Counted from the first letter of the stretch, positions 1 through 10,427 are shown. The stretch: DNA of 64,000 bases from Streptomyces aureus (GCF_000725495.1 NZ_JNZD01000023.1:62001-126000), one strand, 5' to 3'. Numbers and translations: made by a program. Notes: generated by a model from the letters alone, not told the origin.

Positions 1-909
1 GGCCACATCCGCTATCTGACGGAGCTCACCCCTCCGCGGATCGGGCTCGTGCTGAACGTGGGCACCGCGCACATCGGCGAGTTCGGCGGCCGGGAGCAGA
101 TCGCGCAAGCAAAGGGCGAGCTCGTCGAGAGCCTTCCCGAGGACGGCGCCGCGATCCTCAACGCGGACGATCCCCTCGTACGCGCCATGGCGTCGCGCAC
201 GAAGGCGCGCGTGATCCTCTTCGGAGAGTCCGGCGAAGCGGACGTACGGGCCGAGAACGTCCGGCTCACGGAGAGCGGACAGCCTTCCTTCAGTCTTCGC
301 ACACCCTCCGGGTGCAGTGATGTGACCATGCGCCTGTACGGTGAGCACCACGTGTCGAACGCGCTCGCCGCGGCCGCCGTCGCCCATGAGCTGGGCATGT
401 CCGCAGACGAGATCGCCCGCGCGCTCTCCGAGGCGGGCTCCCTCTCCCGCTGGCGGATGGAGGTCACCGAGCGTCCGGACGGCGTGACGGTCGTCAACGA
501 CGCCTACAACGCGAACCCCGAGTCGATGCGGGCCGCCCTGCGCGCGCTCGCGGCCATGGGCAAGGGGCGTCGCACGTGGGCGGTGCTCGGTCAGATGGCC
601 GAGCTCGGGGACGAGGCGCTCGCCGAGCACGACGCGGTCGGACGGCTTGCCGTCCGGCTCAATGTCGGCAAGCTCGTCGCGGTCGGGGGCAGGGAAGCGT
701 CCTGGCTGCAACTGGGCGCATATAACGAGGGTTCGTGGGGTGAGGAGTCGGTGCACGTGTCCGACGCACAGGCGGCTGTCGACCTGTTGCGCAGCGAGCT
801 GCGCCCAGGGGACGTCGTGCTCGTGAAGGCGTCCAGGTCCGTCGGGCTGGAACGGGTGGCGCTCGCGCTGCTCGCCGACGGTACCGAGGGTGAGGTTTCC
901 GCCCGATGA
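1..909 (+). CDS. murF: UDP-N-acetylmuramoyl-tripeptide--D-alanyl-D-alanine ligase, 5' partial
   Basis: Cytoplasmic ligase that adds D-Ala-D-Ala to the UDP-MurNAc tripeptide, the last soluble step of peptidoglycan precursor synthesis. The frame is open from base 1, so the N-terminal ATP-binding part lies outside the window; 302 codons remain. Family features are visible: the central-domain stretch NVGTAHIGEFGG and the C-terminal Mur-ligase part with VVNDAYNANPESM. The stop overlaps the mraY start (ATGA), so the two are probably translationally coupled. It is the first of a series of + strand wall and division genes. Identity is secure from motifs and position; the true start cannot be seen. 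Confidence 0.95.
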   Translation, partial: GHIRYLTELTPPRIGLVLNVGTAHIGEFGGREQIAQAKGELVESLPEDGAAILNADDPLVRAMASRTKARVILFGESGEADVRAENVRLTESGQPSFSLRTPSGCSDVTMRLYGEHHVSNALAAAAVAHELGMSADEIARALSEAGSLSRWRMEVTERPDGVTVVNDAYNANPESMRAALRALAAMGKGRRTWAVLGQMAELGDEALAEHDAVGRLAVRLNVGKLVAVGGREASWLQLGAYNEGSWGEESVHVSDAQAAVDLLRSELRPGDVVLVKASRSVGLERVALALLADGTEGEVSAR

Positions 910-1979
910 TGAAGCAGATCCTGTTCGCGGGAGTCCTCGGTCTGTTCCTGACCCTGGCCGGCACTCCGCTGCTGATCAAGCTGCTGGCCCGCAAGGGCTA
1001 CGGCCAGTACATCCGCGACGACGGCCCGCGCGAGCACGCCAGCAAGCGCGGTACGCCGACCATGGGTGGTATCGCCTTCATCCTGGCGACGATCGCCGCG
1101 TACTTCCTGAGCAAGATCATCACCGGTTACGCGCCGACCTACTCGGGTCTGCTGGTGCTGGGCCTGATGTTCGGCATGGGCATGGTCGGCTTCCTGGACG
1201 ACTACATCAAGATCGTCAAGCGGCGTTCGCTCGGTCTGCGGGCCAAGGCGAAGATGGCCGGGCAGCTGATCGTGGGCATCTCCTTCGCGGTGCTCGCGCT
1301 GATGTTCCCGGACAACCGAGGCAACACCCCGGCCTCCACCAAGCTGTCGTTCATCACCGACTTCGGCTGGACCATCGGCCCGGTGCTGTTCGTGCTCTGG
1401 GCGCTGTTCATGATCCTCGCGATGTCGAACGGCGTGAACCTCACCGACGGTCTCGACGGTCTCGCCACCGGCGCCTCCGTACTCGTCTTCGGCGCCTACA
1501 CGTTCATCGGCGTCTGGCAGTTCCAGGAGTCCTGCGCCAACGCGACGACCCTGACCAACCCCGGCGCCTGCTACGAGGTGCGCGACCCACTGGACCTGGC
1601 CGTCGTGGCCTCCGCGCTGATGGGCGCCTGCCTGGGCTTCCTGTGGTGGAACACGTCGCCCGCCAAGATCTTCATGGGCGACACCGGCTCGCTCGCCCTC
1701 GGCGGTGTCCTCACCGGCCTGGCCATCCTCTCCCGCACCGAGCTGCTGGTGGCCATCATGGGCGGCCTGTTCGTCCTCATCACCATGTCGGTCGTCATCC
1801 AGGTCGGCTCGTTCCGGCTCACCGGGAAGCGCGTCTTCCGCATGGCACCGCTGCAGCACCACTTCGAACTCAAGGGCTGGTCCGAGGTCCTCGTGGTGGT
1901 CCGCTTCTGGATCATCCAGGGAATCTGCGTGATTGTCGGACTCGGCCTCTTCTACGCAGGATGGGCAGCCAAGAAGTGA
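906..1979 (+). CDS. mraY: phospho-N-acetylmuramoyl-pentapeptide-transferase (lipid I synthase)
   Basis: Integral membrane enzyme that transfers phospho-MurNAc-pentapeptide from UDP to undecaprenyl phosphate, giving lipid I. The 357 residues are the usual family length and form about ten hydrophobic segments. Signature residues are present: the Asp pair in FLDDYIK (residues 98-99), NLTDGLDG near residue 180, and the C-terminal histidines in PLQHHFE. The ATG at 906 overlaps the murF stop; the next codon is also ATG, so the start could be one codon later. The C-terminus overlaps the start of murD. Confidence 0.97.
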   Translation: MMKQILFAGVLGLFLTLAGTPLLIKLLARKGYGQYIRDDGPREHASKRGTPTMGGIAFILATIAAYFLSKIITGYAPTYSGLLVLGLMFGMGMVGFLDDYIKIVKRRSLGLRAKAKMAGQLIVGISFAVLALMFPDNRGNTPASTKLSFITDFGWTIGPVLFVLWALFMILAMSNGVNLTDGLDGLATGASVLVFGAYTFIGVWQFQESCANATTLTNPGACYEVRDPLDLAVVASALMGACLGFLWWNTSPAKIFMGDTGSLALGGVLTGLAILSRTELLVAIMGGLFVLITMSVVIQVGSFRLTGKRVFRMAPLQHHFELKGWSEVLVVVRFWIIQGICVIVGLGLFYAGWAAKK

Positions 1980-3388
1980 CCGACTGGCAGGGAAAGCACG
2001 TCACCGTCGCCGGCCTCGGCGTCTCGGGAATCCCGGCGGCCAAGGTCCTGCGCGGCCTCGGCGCGATCGTCACCGTCGTCAACGACGGCGACGACGAACG
2101 GGCCCGTGCGCAGGCCGCCGAGCTGGAGGCGCTCGGCGTCACCGTGCGCCTCGGTGACGGCGCGACCCTGCCCGAGGGCACCGAGCTCATCGTCACCGCG
2201 CCCGGCTGGCAGCCGGACAAGCCGCTGTTCACCGCGGCCGCCGCGGCGGGCGTCCCGGTCTGGGGCGACGTCGAACTCGCCTGGCGGCTGCGGGAACTGG
2301 ACGGCAGGAAGCCGGCCCCCTGGCTCGCGGTCACCGGCACCAACGGCAAGACCACGACCGTCCAGATGCTCGCCTCCATCCTGAAGGCGGCGGGACTGCG
2401 CACGGCCGCCGTCGGCAACATCGGCGTCTCCCTCCTCGACGCGGTCCTCGGCGAGGAGGAGTACGACGTCCTCGCCGTCGAACTCTCCAGCTACCAGCTC
2501 CACTGGGCGCCCTCGCTGCGCGCCCACTCCGGGGCCGTGCTGAACCTCGCGCCCGACCACCTGGACTGGCACGGCTCCATGGAGGCGTACGCCGCCGACA
2601 AGGGCCGTATCTACGAGGGCAATCGGATCGCCTGCGTCTACAACGTGGCCGACAAGGCCACCGAGGACCTGGTGCGCGCCGCGGACGTCGAGGAGGGCTG
2701 CCGCGCCGTCGGCTTCACCCTCGGTGCCCCCGGACCCTCCCAACTCGGCGTCGTGGACGGCATCCTGGTCGACCGCGCCTTCGTCGAGAACCGGCAGAAG
2801 AACGCCCAGGAGCTGGCGGAGGTCTCCGACGTCACTCCGCCCGCCCCGCACAACATCGCCAACGCCCTTGCCGCGGCGGCCCTCGCGCGTGCCTTCGGGG
2901 TGCCTCCCCGGGCCGTACGGGACGGACTGCGGGACTTCACCCCCGACGCGCACCGCATCGCGCACGTGGCCGACGTGGACGAGGTCGCCTACGTCGACGA
3001 CTCCAAGGCCACCAACACGCATGCCGCGGAAGCCTCCTTGGCGGCCTACGAGTCGATCGTGTGGATCGCCGGCGGCCTCGCCAAGGGAGCGACCTTCGAC
3101 GAGCTGGTCGCCCGGTCGGCGAAGCGGCTGCGGGGCGTCGTCCTGATCGGCGCGGACCGCGCGCTGATCCACGAAGCCCTCACACGACACGCCCCCGAGG
3201 TACCGGTCGTCGACCTCGGTCGGACCGACACTGGGGCGATGCTCGCGGCGGTCCAGGAGGCCAGGGGGCTCGCCGAGCCCGGGGACACGGTGCTGCTGGC
3301 CCCGGCCTGCGCGTCCATGGACATGTTCGCCAACTACAACAAGCGCGGTGACGCGTTCGCGGAGGCGGTCCGCGAACTCGGCGCCTGA
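1961..3388 (+). CDS. murD: UDP-N-acetylmuramoylalanine--D-glutamate ligase
   Basis: Cytoplasmic Mur ligase that adds D-glutamate to UDP-MurNAc-L-Ala. About 475 residues. Visible features are an N-terminal Rossmann-like part (VTVAGLGVSGIPAAK), the ATP-binding P-loop GTNGKTTT at residues 126-133, the central motif LNLAPDHLDWHGSMEAY and the C-terminal region with VAYVDDSKATNTHA. Two starts are possible: ATG 1961, inside the mraY end, or GTG 1976, which makes the GTGA overlap so common in this window. Neither has a strong ribosome-binding site, so the first 5 residues are uncertain. Confidence 0.95.
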   Translation: MGSQEVTDWQGKHVTVAGLGVSGIPAAKVLRGLGAIVTVVNDGDDERARAQAAELEALGVTVRLGDGATLPEGTELIVTAPGWQPDKPLFTAAAAAGVPVWGDVELAWRLRELDGRKPAPWLAVTGTNGKTTTVQMLASILKAAGLRTAAVGNIGVSLLDAVLGEEEYDVLAVELSSYQLHWAPSLRAHSGAVLNLAPDHLDWHGSMEAYAADKGRIYEGNRIACVYNVADKATEDLVRAADVEEGCRAVGFTLGAPGPSQLGVVDGILVDRAFVENRQKNAQELAEVSDVTPPAPHNIANALAAAALARAFGVPPRAVRDGLRDFTPDAHRIAHVADVDEVAYVDDSKATNTHAAEASLAAYESIVWIAGGLAKGATFDELVARSAKRLRGVVLIGADRALIHEALTRHAPEVPVVDLGRTDTGAMLAAVQEARGLAEPGDTVLLAPACASMDMFANYNKRGDAFAEAVRELGA

Positions 3389-3428
3389 CCCGGTTGCCTG
3401 GCCGGGCGGACCTGGGAGGGACGGACGC

Positions 3429-3467
3429 GTGACATCGCTGTGGCCCGGAGACCCCGATGCCGACTAG
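3429..3467 (+). promoter_or_regulatory. possible upstream ORF overlapping the ftsW start
   Basis: GTG at 3429 opens 12 codons ending at TAG 3465-3467, 11 bases inside ftsW in another frame. It is preceded by a good ribosome-binding site, GGGAGGGA at 3414-3421. A ribosome finishing here would stop next to the ftsW ATG at 3457, so it could couple or tune ftsW translation. The peptide (MTSLWPGDPDAD) resembles nothing known to me. It may be chance. Confidence 0.25.
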
Positions 3468-4818
3468 CCGGACCGGCCGCCCTCCCGTACCGCGGGCCGG
3501 CCGGCCCGCCGCCGCCGGGGCGCTCCGCGACAATCCCGTACGCCGTCTGTACCTGCGTGCCCGAAAGGCCTGGGACCGGCCGCTGACCGCCTACTACCTG
3601 ATCCTCGGCGGCAGCCTGCTGATCACCGTGCTGGGGCTCGTGATGGTCTACTCGGCCTCGCAGATCACGGCCCTCCAGCTCTCGCTGCCCGGATCGTTCT
3701 TCTTCCGCAAGCAGTTCCTGGCCGCCCTGATCGGCGGTGTGCTGCTGTTCGCCGCCTCCCGGATGCCGGTGAAGCTGCACCGGGCGCTGGCCTACCCGAT
3801 CCTGGCGGGCGCCGTCTTCATGATGGTCCTCGTGCAAGTGCCCGGGATAGGGCTCTCGGTCAACGGCAACCAGAACTGGATCTCGCTGGGCGGCTCGTTC
3901 CAGATCCAGCCCAGCGAGTTCGGCAAGCTCGCGCTCGTGCTCTGGGGCGCCGACCTGCTCGCCCGCAAACAGGACAAGCGGCTGCTGACCCAGTGGAAGC
4001 ACATGCTGGTCCCGCTCGTGCCCGCCGCCTTCATGCTGCTCGGCCTGATCATGCTCGGCGGCGACATGGGCACCGCGATCATCCTCACGGCCATCCTGTT
4101 CGGGCTGCTGTGGCTGGCCGGGGCGCCCACCCGGCTGTTCGTGGGCGTGCTGTCCGTCGCCGTGGCGATCGGCTTCGTCCTCATCAAGACGAGCCCCAAC
4201 CGCATGTCCCGGCTGGCCTGCATCGGGGCCACCGAACCGGGACCGCACGACACCTGCTGGCAGGCCGTGCACGGCATCTACGCCCTCGCCTCCGGCGGCC
4301 TCTTCGGCTCCGGCCTCGGCGCCAGCGTGGAGAAATGGGGCCAACTGCCCGAAGCGCACACCGACTTCATCTTCGCCATCACTGGGGAGGAACTGGGCCT
4401 CGCGGGGACGCTGTCGGTGCTCGCCCTGTTCGCCGCTCTAGGCTATGCGGGTATCCGCGTGGCCGGACGCACGGAGGACCCCTTCGTCAGGTATGCCGCG
4501 GGAGGCGTGACCACCTGGATCACGGCCCAGGCCGTGATCAACATCGGTGCGGTGCTCGGTCTGCTGCCGATCGCCGGAGTCCCGCTCCCGCTGTTCTCCT
4601 ACGGAGGTTCCGCCCTGCTGCCGACCATGTTCGCCATCGGGCTCCTGATCGCCTTCGCGCGTGACGATCCCGCTGCGCGGGCGGCTCTCGCGATGCGGCA
4701 ACCCCGCTTTGGCAGAAAGCGGGGTGCGGTGAGAGAGTCCGCAAGGGCCGCGGGGCCCCGGAGATGGAACACGATGCGACGGAGTGCCTCTGCGGCGCGT
4801 TCGTCCGGAGAGCGGTGA
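3457..4818 (+). CDS. ftsW: SEDS-family septal peptidoglycan glycosyltransferase
   Basis: Polytopic membrane protein of the SEDS family. Family knowledge is that it polymerises lipid II at the septum together with a class B PBP; older literature calls it a lipid II flippase. The 453 residues have a basic N-terminus, about ten hydrophobic helices and family motifs including VMVYSAS, NWISLGG, IQPSEFGKLALVLW and TDFIFAITGEELG. The ATG at 3457 has GGAG nine bases upstream. The C-terminal tail is Arg/Ser-rich and cytoplasmic. A 12-codon upstream ORF overlaps the start and a hairpin lies inside the 3' end; both are listed separately. Confidence 0.95.
   Translation: MPTSRTGRPPVPRAGRPAAAGALRDNPVRRLYLRARKAWDRPLTAYYLILGGSLLITVLGLVMVYSASQITALQLSLPGSFFFRKQFLAALIGGVLLFAASRMPVKLHRALAYPILAGAVFMMVLVQVPGIGLSVNGNQNWISLGGSFQIQPSEFGKLALVLWGADLLARKQDKRLLTQWKHMLVPLVPAAFMLLGLIMLGGDMGTAIILTAILFGLLWLAGAPTRLFVGVLSVAVAIGFVLIKTSPNRMSRLACIGATEPGPHDTCWQAVHGIYALASGGLFGSGLGASVEKWGQLPEAHTDFIFAITGEELGLAGTLSVLALFAALGYAGIRVAGRTEDPFVRYAAGGVTTWITAQAVINIGAVLGLLPIAGVPLPLFSYGGSALLPTMFAIGLLIAFARDDPAARAALAMRQPRFGRKRGAVRESARAAGPRRWNTMRRSASAARSSGER
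4701..4725 (+). other. hairpin inside the 3' end of ftsW
   Basis: A perfect 10-bp stem (ACCCCGCTTT at 4701-4710 with AAAGCGGGGT at 4716-4725) closes a 5-base loop inside the coding sequence, about 100 bases before murG. It lacks a clear U-tract. It could slow the ribosome, act as an RNA-processing site or give partial termination before murG. Confidence 0.4.
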
Positions 4819-4824
4819 ATTTCG

Positions 4825-5916
4825 GTGCATGTCGTACTCGCCGGCGGGGGGACCGCCGGCCACATCGAGCCCGCGCTCGCCCTCGCGGATGCCCTGCGCA
4901 GGCAGGACCCGACCGTGGGGATCACGGCCCTGGGCACGGAACGGGGTCTGGAGACCCGCCTCGTGCCCGAGCGCGGCTACGAACTCGCGCTGATCCCGGC
5001 CGTACCGCTGCCGCGCAAGCCCACCCCGGAACTGATCACCGTCCCCGGGCGGCTGCGCGGCACGATCAAGGCCGTCGAGCAGATCCTGGAGCGGACCAAG
5101 GCGGACGCGGTCGTCGGCTTCGGCGGCTACGTGGCCCTGCCCGGCTATCTGGCGGCCAAGCGCCTTGGTGTGCCGATCATCATCCACGAGGCCAACGCCC
5201 GGCCCGGACTGGCCAACAAGATCGGATCGCGGTACGCGGCCCAGGTCGCCGTGTCCACGCCCGACAGCAAGCTCCGCGGGGCGCGGTACATCGGCATCCC
5301 GCTGCGCCGCTCCATCGCCACCCTGGACCGGGCCGCCGTACGGCCCGAGGCGCGCGCCGCGTTCGGGCTCGACCCGAACCTGCCCACGCTCCTGGTGTCC
5401 GGCGGCTCGCAGGGCGCCCGCCGCCTCAACGAGGTGGTCCAGCAGGCGGCTCCGTACCTCCAGCAGGCCGGGATCCAGATCCTGCACGCGGTGGGCCCGA
5501 AGAACGAACTGCCGCAGGTGCACCAGATGCCGGGGATGCCCCCGTACATCCCGGTACCGTACGTGGACCGGATGGATCTCGCGTACGCCGCGGCCGACAT
5601 GATGCTCTGCCGCGCGGGCGCGATGACCGTCGCCGAGCTCTCCGCCGTCGGACTGCCCGCCGCCTACGTCCCGCTGCCCATCGGCAACGGCGAACAGCGG
5701 CTGAACGCCCAGCCGGTGGTCAAGGCCGGCGGCGGACTGCTGGTCGACGACGCGGAGCTGACCCCGCAGTGGGTCCAGCAGAACGTGCTGCCCGTGCTCG
5801 CCGACCCGCACCGGCTGTACGAGATGTCGCGCGCCGCCGGTGAGTTCGGCCGCCGCGACGCCGACGACCTGCTCGTCGGCATGGTGTACGAGGCCATCGC
5901 CTCGCGTCATCGCTAG
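4825..5916 (+). CDS. murG: UDP-GlcNAc:undecaprenyl-pyrophosphoryl-MurNAc-pentapeptide GlcNAc transferase
   Basis: Peripheral membrane GT28 glycosyltransferase that converts lipid I to lipid II. 363 residues, the normal size. The N-terminal glycine-rich loop [13 protein letters not shown] (from residue 7) binds lipid I; VVGFGGYV and the C-domain [12 protein letters not shown] and [19 protein letters not shown] are family signatures of the UDP-GlcNAc-binding half. The GTG at 4825 follows the ftsW stop by 6 bases with GGAG upstream. Unlike many bacteria, no murC follows: ftsQ begins 25 bases after the stop. Confidence 0.97.
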   Translation: MHVVLAGGGTAGHIEPALALADALRRQDPTVGITALGTERGLETRLVPERGYELALIPAVPLPRKPTPELITVPGRLRGTIKAVEQILERTKADAVVGFGGYVALPGYLAAKRLGVPIIIHEANARPGLANKIGSRYAAQVAVSTPDSKLRGARYIGIPLRRSIATLDRAAVRPEARAAFGLDPNLPTLLVSGGSQGARRLNEVVQQAAPYLQQAGIQILHAVGPKNELPQVHQMPGMPPYIPVPYVDRMDLAYAAADMMLCRAGAMTVAELSAVGLPAAYVPLPIGNGEQRLNAQPVVKAGGGLLVDDAELTPQWVQQNVLPVLADPHRLYEMSRAAGEFGRRDADDLLVGMVYEAIASRHR

Positions 5917-5941
5917 GACCGCATGAGGGAAGGCAGGGAGC

Positions 5942-6727
5942 GTGGCCGGACCGAGGACCGCCGAGCGCGGTGAACGGCAGAAGCTGGAGTCCGGCCCGCC
6001 CCGGCCGCCCCTCGTCGGGCGGCTCCGACGCCTTCGTAGGCTCATCGTCCTTTTGCTCGCTCTGGTGTTGGCCGGGGCCGCCACGGTGTGGATCCTCTAC
6101 GGTTCTCCCTGGCTGCGCACGGAGCGCGTCACGGTCTCCGGGGTGCGCGTGCTGACCGAGGCGCAGGTGCGGCGGGCGGCCGGAGTGCCGGTCGGATCCC
6201 CGCTCGTCTCCGTCGACACGGACGCGATCGAGGCGCGGCTGCTCAGGGAGTTGCCCCGCATCGACTCGGTCGAGGTCGACCGTTCCTGGCCCCACGGAAT
6301 CGGTCTGAAAGTGACCGAACGGACACCCGTCCTCGTCATCGCGAACGGGGCGAAATTCGTCGAAGTGGACGCCGAGGGCGTGCGGTTCGCCACCGTGTCC
6401 GCCGCCCCGAAGGGCGTGCCCGCACTGGAACTCGCGGTCTCGAAGCGCTCCGCGCCGAGCCGCTTCCCCGCCGCCCGGCTGGTGCGCGAGGCGGTGCGGA
6501 TCGCCGGGGACGTTCCGGACCGGGTCGCCCGTGACACCCGTACCGTCAAGGTCCGTTCCTACGACGCCGTCTCACTGGAGTTGAGCGGCGGCCGGACCGT
6601 GGAGTGGGGCAGCGCGGAGCGGGGCCGGGCGAAGGCCAGGACCCTCCTTGCTCTCATGAAAGCCGATCCCGGGGCCCGTCACTTCGACGTCAGCGCCCCC
6701 ACAGCCCCCGCCTCGTCCGGCAGTTGA
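5942..6727 (+). CDS. ftsQ: divisome protein FtsQ
   Basis: Single-pass divisome protein of the FtsQ/DivIB family; it is thought to scaffold FtsL/DivIC and regulate septal wall synthesis. 261 residues: about 33 basic cytoplasmic residues, one membrane helix (about 34-56, LIVLLLALVLAGAATVWIL), then an external POTRA-like domain starting around VSGVRVLTEAQVRRAAGV, followed by the FtsQ beta domain. GTG start with GGGAG directly upstream. It is the last gene before the ftsZ promoter region. Confidence 0.93.
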   Translation: MAGPRTAERGERQKLESGPPRPPLVGRLRRLRRLIVLLLALVLAGAATVWILYGSPWLRTERVTVSGVRVLTEAQVRRAAGVPVGSPLVSVDTDAIEARLLRELPRIDSVEVDRSWPHGIGLKVTERTPVLVIANGAKFVEVDAEGVRFATVSAAPKGVPALELAVSKRSAPSRFPAARLVREAVRIAGDVPDRVARDTRTVKVRSYDAVSLELSGGRTVEWGSAERGRAKARTLLALMKADPGARHFDVSAPTAPASSGS

Positions 6728-7002
6728 CCCGCATCAGTGCAGGCCAGCACCCTGGTTGGGCAGTGCTGCGCCTGATCACATAGGGTGAAAAGAAAAACGG
6801 GAGGTTCGGCGTGTTCGTTGAACGCGCGCCACTTGTCGACTTAGTGTCCTGTTCGGAAGAGTCCAAGGAACAGACACACTGGTAACCCTAAACTTCAGCG
6901 TTAGGGTTCGGGTCGGCGTTCGGACCGTCCCACTCGGCATCAGTCGTCGGATCGCGAGCGTGCGAGGCGGCGACACGTAACTCGAGGCGAGAGGCCTTCG
7001 AC
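6728..7002 (+). promoter_or_regulatory. ftsZ upstream regulatory region with a perfect inverted repeat
   Basis: A 275-base gap between ftsQ and ftsZ. It contains a perfect 8-bp inverted repeat, AACCCTAA at 6884-6891 and TTAGGGTT at 6901-6908 with a 9-base spacer, and A/T-rich stretches unlike the surroundings (about 6778-6800). Streptomyces ftsZ is known to be driven by several promoters, one of them sporulation-specific, and this gap is where they would lie. Candidate -10-like hexamers are CATAGG near 6777 and TAACCC near 6883. I cannot assign promoters or regulators firmly. Confidence 0.6.
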
Positions 7003-8192
<1,190 letters not shown>

Positions 8193-8196
<4 letters not shown>

Positions 8197-8930
8197 TAGG
8201 ACAGCGCTCCGCAGCGAGCAACGCGAGCGGCGCCCACTTCGCCTTCACCGACCGGTGGGGCGGGGTGAGCGCCGTTCCGTACGAGGAGCTCAACCTCGGC
8301 GGGGCGGTCGGCGACGACCCCGCCGCCGTGCGCGCCAACCGGGACCTCGCGGCGAAGTCGCTCGGGCTCGACCCGGCCCGGGTCGTGTGGATGAACCAGG
8401 TGCACGGGCCGGAGGTGGCGGTCGTCGAGGAGCCCTGGGGCGCCTCGGAGGTCCCCGCCGTCGACGCGGTCGTCACGACGCGCCGCGGGCTCGCGCTCGC
8501 CGTCCTCACCGCGGACTGCACGCCCGTCCTGCTGGCCGACCCCGTCGCGGGTGTGGCCGCCGCCGCGCACGCGGGACGGCCCGGAATGATCGCCGGCGTG
8601 GTTCCCGCGGCCGTGCGGGCCATGGTGGAGCTCGGCGCCGATCCGGCCAGGATCGTCGCCCGCACCGGACCCGCCGTCTGCGGACGGTGCTACGAGGTGC
8701 CGGACGCGATGCGCGCCGAGGTCGCCGCCGTCGAGCCCGCCGCGTACGCCGAGACCTCCTGGGGGACGCCCGCGGTCGACGTGACGGCAGGGGTGCACGC
8801 GCAACTGGAACGGCTCGGCGTGCGGGACCTGGAACGGTCACCGGTGTGCACGCGCGAGTCGGGAGACCACTTCTCGTACCGACGGGACCGCACCACCGGG
8901 CGGCTCGCGGGATATGTCTGGCTGGACTGA
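8193..8930 (+). CDS. pgeF: peptidoglycan editing factor PgeF (YfiH/multicopper polyphenol oxidase family)
   Basis: YfiH/DUF152-family protein; E. coli PgeF removes misincorporated L-Ser-containing precursors from wall synthesis, and other members are described as laccase-like or purine nucleoside-metabolising. 245 residues. The zinc/copper-site residues of the family are visible as H71 (NQVHG), C109 (TADC) and H125 (AAAHAG). The usual AHAGWRG reads AHAGRPG here. The start is coupled to ftsZ. The family and gene order are secure; the substrate is inferred. Confidence 0.88.
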
Positions 8931-8936
8931 TGGGGC

Positions 8937-9656
8937 ATGACGGACCGTAAGGCTCAACTCGCCGCGAACCTGGCGAATGTGGAAGAGCGCATCACGGCGG
9001 CGTGCACGGCCGCCGGTCGCAAGCGCGAAGAGGTGACCCTGATCGTGGTCACCAAGACCTACCCCGCCAGTGATGTGCGGATCCTGTCGGAACTCGGTGT
9101 ACGGCACGTGGCCGAGAACCGGGACCAGGACGCCGCGCCGAAAAGCGCGGAGTGCTCGGATCTGCCCCTCTTGTGGCATTTCGTCGGCCAACTGCAGACC
9201 AACAAGGTGCGTTCTGTGGTCGGTTACGCGGATTTCGTGCAGTCCGTCGACCGTGCCCGTCTTGTCACCGCCCTCTCCAAGGAGGCGGTGCGGGTGGAGC
9301 GCGAGGTGGGATGCCTGATCCAGGTCGCGCTGGACGCCCAGGAGAGCGGCCGCGGCGAACGGGGCGGCGTGGGGCCGGGCGGGGTCGAGGAGTTGGCCGA
9401 GCTCGTCGCCCGCTCCCCGGGACTGCGGCTCGACGGGCTGATGACCGTCGCGCCGCTCACCGGCGAATACGCCGGGCGTCAACGACAGGCGTTCGAGCGG
9501 CTGATGGATTTGTCGACTGTCGTGCGCCGCGCCCATCCGGCTGCGAACATGGTCTCGGCAGGGATGAGCTCGGATCTCGAACAGGCCGTGGCGGCCGGAG
9601 CGACACATGTACGCGTCGGTACTGCGGTACTCGGACTCCGACCCGGCCTCCGGTAA
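8937..9656 (+). CDS. yggS: YggS/PROSC-type PLP-binding protein
   Basis: Single-domain pyridoxal-phosphate protein with an alanine-racemase-like TIM barrel, involved in PLP homeostasis rather than racemisation. 239 residues. The PLP lysine is K40 in LIVVTKTYP; HFVGQLQTNK and the C-terminal SAGMSSDLEQAVAAGATHVRVGTAVLG phosphate-binding part are family signatures. The segment AENRDQDAAPKSAEC replaces the more usual GENYVQE motif but is typical of actinomycete members. It sits 6 bases after pgeF, as in many Gram-positive division clusters. Confidence 0.93.
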   Translation: MTDRKAQLAANLANVEERITAACTAAGRKREEVTLIVVTKTYPASDVRILSELGVRHVAENRDQDAAPKSAECSDLPLLWHFVGQLQTNKVRSVVGYADFVQSVDRARLVTALSKEAVRVEREVGCLIQVALDAQESGRGERGGVGPGGVEELAELVARSPGLRLDGLMTVAPLTGEYAGRQRQAFERLMDLSTVVRRAHPAANMVSAGMSSDLEQAVAAGATHVRVGTAVLGLRPGLR

Positions 9657-9785
9657 CGTCGCCAAGAAGTCGGACCACAGCAGAAAATATGGTCATTACC
9701 GCCAAATGCGGGCATAACGACCTCGTGGATCGCGGGCACTTGGCAATTCGTCAGCCGATCCACCACAGAGCGGAGGACTCAGAGA

Positions 9786-10427
9786 ATGGCCGGCGCGATG
9801 CGCAAGATGGCGGTCTACCTCGGCCTCGTGGAGGACGATGGGTACGACGGCAGGGGATTCGACCCCGACGACGACTTCGAGCCCGAGCTCGACCCGGAGC
9901 CCGAGCGTGACCGGCGACGGCACGAGGCGCCGCACCAGTCGCACCAGGTGCACGCGCCGCAAAGGGACGAACCGGTACGAGTGGTGCAGCCCCCGGCGCC
10001 TCGTGACCCGGTGCCGCATTCGGCCTCGCTCGCGGCGGAGTCCGGGCGTCCGGCACGCATCGCCCCCGTGGCGTCCATCACACAAGAACGTCAGAGCCTG
10101 GAGAAGAACGCCCCGGTGATCATGCCCAAGGTCGTGTCGGAACGAGAGCCGTACCGGATCACCACGCTGCACCCCCGGACGTACAACGAGGCCCGTACCA
10201 TCGGGGAACACTTCCGTGAGGGCACCCCGGTGATCATGAACCTGACGGAGATGGACGACACCGACGCGAAGCGACTTGTCGACTTCGCCGCCGGTTTGGT
10301 CTTCGGTCTGCACGGAAGCATCGAGCGGGTGACGCAGAAGGTGTTCCTGTTGTCGCCTGCTAACGTCGATGTCACGGCGGAGGACAAGGCCCGCATCGCA
10401 GAGGGCGGGTTCTTCAACCAGAGCTGA
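9786..10427 (+). CDS. sepF: cell division protein SepF
   Basis: Membrane-binding partner that anchors FtsZ; in actinobacteria, which lack FtsA, it is the main Z-ring tether. 213 residues: an amphipathic N-terminal helix ([18 protein letters not shown]), an acidic then His/Gln-rich linker (about 20-100), and the C-terminal SepF fold with [21 protein letters not shown] and [25 protein letters not shown] lies just before the ATG. The 129-base gap upstream is comparatively A/T-rich and probably holds a promoter. Confidence 0.95.
   Translation: MAGAMRKMAVYLGLVEDDGYDGRGFDPDDDFEPELDPEPERDRRRHEAPHQSHQVHAPQRDEPVRVVQPPAPRDPVPHSASLAAESGRPARIAPVASITQERQSLEKNAPVIMPKVVSEREPYRITTLHPRTYNEARTIGEHFREGTPVIMNLTEMDDTDAKRLVDFAAGLVFGLHGSIERVTQKVFLLSPANVDVTAEDKARIAEGGFFNQS

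Noticed and set aside
1952..3190. 412-codon open frame opposite murD, and similar antisense frames across the window
   Set aside because: High-GC codon bias creates long antisense frames; composition is repetitive and there are no motifs or ribosome-binding sites.
6884..6908. Telomere-like CCCTAA/TTAGGG motif
   Set aside because: A single inverted pair in a bacterial promoter region; Streptomyces telomeres are unrelated palindromic ends.
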